Positions 58,471 through 64,000 of a stretch of DNA of 64,000 bases are shown here, piece after piece. The stretch is from the NCBI GenBank assembly GCA_902537815.1, contig CACBCS010000008.1, positions 1 to 64,000 of the forward strand, in the 5' to 3' direction. Every line of letters starts with the position of its first letter. Within the stretch, counting starts at the first letter, position 1. Made by a program: the position numbers and the translations under genes. Under the pieces are notes generated by a model, which saw only the letters and a program-made list of their open reading frames with translations, ran no database searches and was not told where the DNA came from. Source of the DNA: an uncultured Pseudohongiella sp. (lineage in GTDB: Bacteria; Pseudomonadota; Gammaproteobacteria; Pseudomonadales; Pseudohongiellaceae).

Positions 58471-60279
58471 ATGATGAACGTTATCGTTGAAAGAGTCACC
58501 GAAGCGATCGCGCTTCGCAGTCAAGAGTCGCGTCGCCGTTATCTTGAGAAAATTGCCAGAGCCGCGGATCGCGGCAAAGGGCGTGCTAACATGGGGTGCA
58601 GTAATCTGGCGCACGGCATGGCAGCGTGCTCCCCTGAGGCGAAATCGCTCATGCAGAGTGAAGCCGCGATTAACCTCGGTATCGTGACAGCCTATAACGA
58701 TATGCTCAGTGCCCATCAGCCTTACGCCGGATACCCCGATCAAATACGTGCCATCGCGCATCAGAATAAGGCCACAGCTCAGGTAGCCGGGGGCGTTCCG
58801 GCGATGTGTGATGGCGTGACTCAGGGTGAAGACGGCATGGATCTTTCCCTGTTCAGTCGCGACACGATCGCTATGTCGACCGCGATTGCGCTTTCGCACA
58901 ACCTGTTCGATGCCGTTATTTGTCTCGGGATTTGCGACAAAATCGTGCCCGGGCTGATGATTGGAGCGCTGTCCTTTGGTCATCTGCCGACACTGTTTAT
59001 CCCCGCCGGACCGATGCCGTCAGGACTGCCGAATTCGGAAAAAGCCAAGGTGCGGGAAGCGTTCGCAGCGGGCGAGGTTGGCCGGCCGCAGCTCATTGCT
59101 GCGGAATCAGCGGCCTATCATGCCCCCGGAACCTGTACCTTTTATGGTACCGCCAACAGCAATCAGATGCTGATGGAGTTCATGGGCCTGCAGTTACCGG
59201 GAGGGTCTTTCGTTAATCCGGACTCGGAACTACGCTCCGCTCTGACCGCTGAGGCGACTCGGCAAGTCATCGAGTTGGCGAAGTCGCAAGACAGCGCCGT
59301 CAGCTTAGGTGCGATTGTGTCTGAAAAAACGCTGGTGAATGCCATGGTTGGACTGCTGGCAACTGGTGGCTCCACGAATCACACGCTCCACCTCGTCGCC
59401 ATTGCCAGAGCCGCTGGCCTGGTGATTAATTGGTCTGATTTTGCCGAGCTGTCGGCCGTAGTGCCTTTACTGGCCCGGGTGTACCCGAATGGGACGGCCG
59501 ATGTGAACCATTTTCATCAGGCTGGTGGTCTGGGGTTTATCATCAGAGAATTACTCGATGCGGGTATTCTGCATGACGACGTTCGCACTGTCGCCGGGCC
59601 CGGCTTGAGGCGATTTTCCCAGAGTCCTGTGGAAGTGAATTACGGGCTCAGATGGCAGCCCGTTGCAAGTCAGTCAGAAGACCGCAATGTGGTCAGAGGC
59701 TGTGATGAGCCTTTTCAGCAGACTGGGGGTCTCAGTCTGGTCGAAGGAAACCTCGGTCGGGCGATCGTGAAGGTTTCTGCTGTGGCTGAGGAAAATCGCC
59801 GTATTCGCGCACCCGCCAGGGTCTTCCAGTCGCAGGAGGCTTTTCTGGCGGCATTCGAAGCCGGAACTCTGAATCAGGATGTTGTGGTGGTGGTTTCTCA
59901 TCAGGGGCCCAAGTCAAACGGGATGCCGGAGCTGCACAAATTGACGCCTTATCTCGGAATTTTGCAGAACAAAGGATTCAAAGTTGCCCTGGTGACGGAC
60001 GGCAGAATGTCAGGCGCCTCCGGGAAAGTCCTTGCGGCTATCCACGTAACGCCGGAAGCCTGTGCCGAGGGTCCGATCAGCCAGATTGAGAACGGCGATG
60101 TCGTAATCATCGACGCCGAGCTTGGTCTCCTGGAGGTTGAAGCCGAATTGGCGAATCGGAATTTCAAATCCACATACAGTTCGGAGCATGAGTCCGGCAT
60201 GGGACGCGAACTGTTCGCTGTCTTTCGACGGGAGGTGGGTCCGGCCGAGAATGGAGCCACAATATTTGAGCTAAGTTAG
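58471..60279 (+). CDS. edd: Phosphogluconate dehydratase
   Basis: NLGIVTAYNDMLSAHQPYAGYPDQIR; GGVPAMCDGVTQGEDGMDLSLFSRDTIAMSTAIALSHNLFDAVICLGICDKIVPGLMIGAL; TGGSTNHTLHLVAIARAAG. Confidence 0.95.
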   Translation: MMNVIVERVTEAIALRSQESRRRYLEKIARAADRGKGRANMGCSNLAHGMAACSPEAKSLMQSEAAINLGIVTAYNDMLSAHQPYAGYPDQIRAIAHQNKATAQVAGGVPAMCDGVTQGEDGMDLSLFSRDTIAMSTAIALSHNLFDAVICLGICDKIVPGLMIGALSFGHLPTLFIPAGPMPSGLPNSEKAKVREAFAAGEVGRPQLIAAESAAYHAPGTCTFYGTANSNQMLMEFMGLQLPGGSFVNPDSELRSALTAEATRQVIELAKSQDSAVSLGAIVSEKTLVNAMVGLLATGGSTNHTLHLVAIARAAGLVINWSDFAELSAVVPLLARVYPNGTADVNHFHQAGGLGFIIRELLDAGILHDDVRTVAGPGLRRFSQSPVEVNYGLRWQPVASQSEDRNVVRGCDEPFQQTGGLSLVEGNLGRAIVKVSAVAEENRRIRAPARVFQSQEAFLAAFEAGTLNQDVVVVVSHQGPKSNGMPELHKLTPYLGILQNKGFKVALVTDGRMSGASGKVLAAIHVTPEACAEGPISQIENGDVVIIDAELGLLEVEAELANRNFKSTYSSEHESGMGRELFAVFRREVGPAENGATIFELS

Positions 60280-60281
60280 TT

Positions 60282-60908
60282 ATGGATGCGAAGGGATTTT
60301 TTACAGACATCAAACTGGTTCCTGTAGTCACGCTGGAGCGTCATGAAAATGCCGTAGACCTCGCGCTGTGTTTACGGGATGCGGGGATCCGTGCCATAGA
60401 AGTTACGCTGCGGACTGAGTCTGCTTTGAAGGCTATTGAACTGATTGCTGATGCGGTACCCGATGTTCACGTTGGAGCGGGCAGTGTTCGTGGGGCGGAA
60501 CAGATTTCGATGATCAGAGAGCGGGGAGCACAATTTGCAGTCAGTCCGGGCCATTCGCAAAGTCTGATCAATCAGGTCAAGGCTGCCGGCATGCCGTTTG
60601 TGCCCGGCGCAGCCACCGCGACTGAAATGCTGGCACTCAGGGAAAACGGTTATTCACTCATGAAATTCTTCCCTGCTGAGTTACTGGGTGGCACAAAAAT
60701 GCTGAAGGCCCTGTCGGCTCCTTTACCGGAGATCCGTTTCTTTCCGACCGGAGGCATCAGTGCCGACCTCGTTCAGGGTTATCTGAAGCTTGGCTGTGTG
60801 TCCTGTGTCGGTGGCAGCTGGTTCATCCCTGTTGAACTGCTTGAGGCGAAAAGGTTCAATGACATCAAAACTCTCACGCAGTCCGCATTGCAATTGAGCC
60901 ATGTCTGA
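60282..60908 (+). CDS. eda: 2-dehydro-3-deoxy-phosphogluconate aldolase
   Basis: LVPVVTLERHENAVDLALCLRDAGIRAIEVTLRTESALKAIELI; SLMKFFPAELLGGTKMLKALSAPLPEIRFFPTGGIS. Confidence 0.95.
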   Translation: MDAKGFFTDIKLVPVVTLERHENAVDLALCLRDAGIRAIEVTLRTESALKAIELIADAVPDVHVGAGSVRGAEQISMIRERGAQFAVSPGHSQSLINQVKAAGMPFVPGAATATEMLALRENGYSLMKFFPAELLGGTKMLKALSAPLPEIRFFPTGGISADLVQGYLKLGCVSCVGGSWFIPVELLEAKRFNDIKTLTQSALQLSHV

Positions 60909-61866
60909 ACCGACCGTTCTTGTGGGCGATATCGGCGGTACGAACGCCAGATTCGCGATAGCTCGCCCGACCGGGGCCGGATATGAATACGAGCAGGTTT
61001 TGCTGTGCGACGATTTCGTATCGGCTGAGTCAGCTATCCAGCACTATCTTGAAGAGATATCCGCCCCGCCGGTCAGATCCGCTTGCCTGGCCGTCGCCGG
61101 GCCTGTGGCTGCGGGGAGGGCGAGCCTGACTAACAACCGCTGGCTGTTTGATGAAGCCAGTCTACGCGCCACACTCAGCTGCGAGAGAGTCAAGCTTCTT
61201 AATGATTTTGAAGCGGCGGCTCTGGGAATGGCAGAGCTTGGCCCTGCCGATCTGACTCCCGTGGGGAAAGCTGGATTGCCAGATTTGACTCAGACGGAGT
61301 TTGTGACGGCGGTGGTTGGTCCCGGAACCGGTTTTGGTGCTGCGAACCTGATCAAGCGGGATGGCAGGCTGACTTCGCTGAGCGGAGAAGCCGGGCACGT
61401 TGGGTTCGCGCCCGAAAACCCTTTACAGGCTGAACTGCTCGCCAGTCTTGCCAATGAGTTTGATCGGGTCTCGGATGAGCGCCTGGTTTCCGGAAGCGGC
61501 CTGGTGAATATTTATCAATTTCTCGCAGCTCGCAGCCAGACCGCAAGCGAGCGATTTGAAGCGGCGACGATCTTTTCGAGGGTCGAAATGGACCAAATTG
61601 CCCGGCAGGCGGTCGCACTGTTTTTTGAATTGCTGGGGCAGGTGGCGGGTAATTTCGTACTTGCAACAGGGTCTTTCGATGGGCTGTTTATTGCCGGCGG
61701 GATTGTTCAGAGATATCCGGAATTACTTCAAAGCAGTGCTTTCATGGCAGGATTTGAAAATAAAGGGCGTCATCGTGGGCTGATGCAGGCGGTCCCTACG
61801 GGACTGGTCCATCATCCCTTGCCGGGACTTCTTGGGGCGGCGGCCTTCGCAAAAGGCTGGTACTGA
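60901..61866 (+). CDS. glk: Glucokinase
   Basis: LVGDIGGTNARFAIARPTG; VKLLNDFEAAALGMAEL; VVGPGTGFGAANLI; SGEAGHVGFAPENPLQAELL. Confidence 0.94.
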   Translation: MSEPTVLVGDIGGTNARFAIARPTGAGYEYEQVLLCDDFVSAESAIQHYLEEISAPPVRSACLAVAGPVAAGRASLTNNRWLFDEASLRATLSCERVKLLNDFEAAALGMAELGPADLTPVGKAGLPDLTQTEFVTAVVGPGTGFGAANLIKRDGRLTSLSGEAGHVGFAPENPLQAELLASLANEFDRVSDERLVSGSGLVNIYQFLAARSQTASERFEAATIFSRVEMDQIARQAVALFFELLGQVAGNFVLATGSFDGLFIAGGIVQRYPELLQSSAFMAGFENKGRHRGLMQAVPTGLVHHPLPGLLGAAAFAKGWY

Positions 61867-62012
61867 GTCAGATTTGTCGGGGACGCGGTTGCGCACTCTT
61901 TTGACAGCCTCTTGTCGGGAAATCGTCATTCAGCGCCTTATGAGCAGCTATGGAGCTGCATTACAGACCGGCGGACATTGTAATTTTCGGGCGATGGTGT
62001 GACACTCGTTTT

Positions 62013-62462
62013 ATGATCCGTAGACGAATTGTACTTCTACTAATGCTGTCACTAGTGGCGCCACTCAATTCCGGAGCAGCGGCATGGATGTCACTGAGCA
62101 TGAGTGAGCAAGGCGAAGCCAATCAGGAGTCGTCAGATGATCACCGACATACTGACCACCCCATGCACGGTGACAGACATGCGCATGGTCAGCACGCCGA
62201 CGGCCACCTCCATTATCCGCAACCGAATGGGTCCGCTCACGACCATCATGGCGCCGCACAGTTGCACGATGCGCATAGTGATGGGCACAGTGAGGCAGAC
62301 TGCGAGTCCGAGTGTCTGTCTTGCACCAACCACTGCTCCAGCCTGGCTCTCTTGAGTCAGCCCAATGAGAGCGAGAACGGAAATCTGGCCTTTGCCTCGT
62401 CTCCGTCCCATTGCCTTTCAAGTCTTGCGGAAAAGCTTCTGCGCCCACCCATCCTCGTCTAG
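62013..62462 (+). CDS. Histidine-rich, Cys-cluster exported protein (probable metal binding)
   Basis: ATG at 62013 gives signal peptide MIRRRIVLLLMLSLVAPLNSGAAA; DDHRHTDHPMHGDRHAHGQHADGHLHYPQPNGSAHDHHG; CESECLSCTNHC. Confidence 0.6.
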   Translation: MIRRRIVLLLMLSLVAPLNSGAAAWMSLSMSEQGEANQESSDDHRHTDHPMHGDRHAHGQHADGHLHYPQPNGSAHDHHGAAQLHDAHSDGHSEADCESECLSCTNHCSSLALLSQPNESENGNLAFASSPSHCLSSLAEKLLRPPILV

Positions 62463-62726
62463 TCGGAGTTGGCTAGGCTCTTCGGCTCCTGCCAGTGACC
62501 AGTCCGGATACTCTTTGCTTTTTCATGTGCATTCCAGAAGCAATCTGGCCCAAGTATGTGTTTTGCGAGTTCTTGGCTCGGTCCACTCTCCACCCCTAGA
62601 TATTTGAATTGTTCGAAGCATCAGCGCTTGCAGCGGTTAATTTGCCGTCAGGGCTGCAGCTCGGACACAGGGTCTGACTAGACGGTGTCAACGTCTCGCG
62701 AGAGAAAGGCGCCTTGGGAAAGAAAA

Positions 62727-63848
62727 ATGTTACTAACACAAGTTTGCGCAAGGGGTCGCTTGAGAGCGATCGTCTTGCTCTGTTTTGGGGGCGCGCTGAG
62801 TTCTCTGTTTTCGATGGCGTCGCCTGCTTGGGGACAAGAGAGTGATACTCTGGATGTGCCTATGATGCGCCGCGCACTCGGTATGTCCGGACTGAGGAGA
62901 AGTATCGCGCTGGATACCCCCCTCGGGGCACTCTTAATGAGAAACAATACGTACCGCATTGCGAAGCTCTCTTCTGCGGCCGTCCCCGCTGGCGACAGGA
63001 AATTTGGCTCTTCAAGTGCGATTGGTCAGTTCAATTCTGTGTTGGACATCGGGCACTCAGGCGGCACAGCCTTTTTTCTCCAGACGACTGCCAGACACGT
63101 TGATTTTGAGGTGTCTGATCTGCTTAAAGCCAGCGTCAAGCGCCTCGATCTGGGCATCATGGCGATGCGCAACAGCAGTGAGGGGAACCCGCAATATCTT
63201 GGCCTCAGTGTTATCTCGGAAGACAATACTGGCAGGCCGCAATTTGTGGATGGTTACAGGATTGGCGATGGTGTCGGGCTCAGGCTGGAGGGCGGAGCAA
63301 AAATTTCCGACGCCTGGGCGGTCTCCTTCAGATCGGAATTTCTGAACTGGCAGGGTGAAAACGGGATGAATCGACCTAACCTCATGCCCCAACCAATGGT
63401 CAATCCAATTGATAATGGCAGGATGTTTTCTAACGTAGATATCATCAGGGCCGCTAATGCCTTTGGTGGAAGAGGGCAATGGCGTACCGGGCTGCACTAT
63501 CTGTCAAATCAGTATGAACCGCAGCAAAACAACTTTGGCATGACGGTCACGGAGCCGTTCGGAGATCATGAGCGCCTAGGGTTTTTCCGGACCGGCTATC
63601 TGCAGATGTGGCCTCTGGCAAGTATCCCCGGCGCGATGGCTTATATAGAGGCCAATATTGACCGGGAGTTTGAGAATAATATGGATCGATTTCTGTCAGA
63701 CAAAACCATAGTCTCTGCGAAGGTGGGTGTGAACTGGACCTTTGCGCCTTCACGCCAGCTACTGCTGGAATGGCAGCGGTTCAACGGGACTGAAGGCATA
63801 CGGTCCCGAAACGGGCTGTTGATGACAATTCTGCTGGATGATCTTTAA
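62727..63848 (+). CDS. Hypothetical outer-membrane beta-barrel-like protein
   Basis: Signal peptide ending SPAWGQE; alternating amphipathic strands in the C-terminal half. Confidence 0.5.
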   Translation: MLLTQVCARGRLRAIVLLCFGGALSSLFSMASPAWGQESDTLDVPMMRRALGMSGLRRSIALDTPLGALLMRNNTYRIAKLSSAAVPAGDRKFGSSSAIGQFNSVLDIGHSGGTAFFLQTTARHVDFEVSDLLKASVKRLDLGIMAMRNSSEGNPQYLGLSVISEDNTGRPQFVDGYRIGDGVGLRLEGGAKISDAWAVSFRSEFLNWQGENGMNRPNLMPQPMVNPIDNGRMFSNVDIIRAANAFGGRGQWRTGLHYLSNQYEPQQNNFGMTVTEPFGDHERLGFFRTGYLQMWPLASIPGAMAYIEANIDREFENNMDRFLSDKTIVSAKVGVNWTFAPSRQLLLEWQRFNGTEGIRSRNGLLMTILLDDL

Positions 63849-64000
63849 CGCATGGGCGGCGCTTCTGACGCGGCGCTTAACGCTCGGAATTTGCCCAGAG
63901 GCGCTCGCTTTGCATGGGTTTTTTCTGTGCTGTGGTTGGGAGTTTCTCATCCGCTAGGCCGCGAGATGCGAGGGCGCGGTCAGTTCGGGCTTGAATGATG

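Noticed and set aside
56321-61866. zwf-pgl-edd-eda-glk operon as a novelty
   Set aside because: Complete and neatly overlapping, but a well-known Entner-Doudoroff arrangement.
1-64000. Searched by eye for CRISPR arrays, tRNAs, rRNA, IS ends, integrases, toxin-antitoxin and anti-phage systems
   Set aside because: No regularly spaced repeats, transposase/integrase motifs, TA pairs or recognised defence genes; structural RNAs need tRNAscan/Infernal to exclude fully.

Overview
This is a gene-dense, moderately GC-rich (by eye) proteobacterial chromosomal window, probably from a marine-type gammaproteobacterium; that lineage call is inference only. I found no rRNA, tRNA, CRISPR, prophage or transposase. 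Most of the content is catabolic or periplasmic: an M28 peptidase (cut at the left edge), a DUF1800/DUF1501 pair, a cyclophilin, MaoC, LLM and flavin-reductase enzymes, sulfite oxidase, POT and APC transporters, two class-III aminotransferases, three amidohydrolases, a divergent pair of PQQ dehydrogenases, an exported alpha-hydroxy-acid dehydrogenase, and a complete Entner-Doudoroff operon (zwf-pgl-edd-eda-glk). The most interesting locus is ~39.7-43.1 kb. It has a locally AT-rich promoter region and encodes a LysR regulator, divergent from a protein carrying the HHSS(L)PY signature of iota-class carbonic anhydrases and a BicA-like SulP transporter with a STAS domain. A 17-bp T-N11-A palindrome lies in the divergent promoter, so this looks like a regulated inorganic-carbon module. 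Other points: DUF6152 genes paired twice with an uncharacterised 'SGVW...WWEGDTLVVE' exported family; a CXXCH motif inside an exported FMN alpha-hydroxy-acid dehydrogenase; separate PHM-like and PAL-like proteins; a 5'-truncated TonB-dependent receptor upstream of zwf; a one-base frameshift in a VOC gene; a premature amber stop; a possible pilin remnant; and two possible RNA leader switches. All family calls are from reading translations; no database searches were run.
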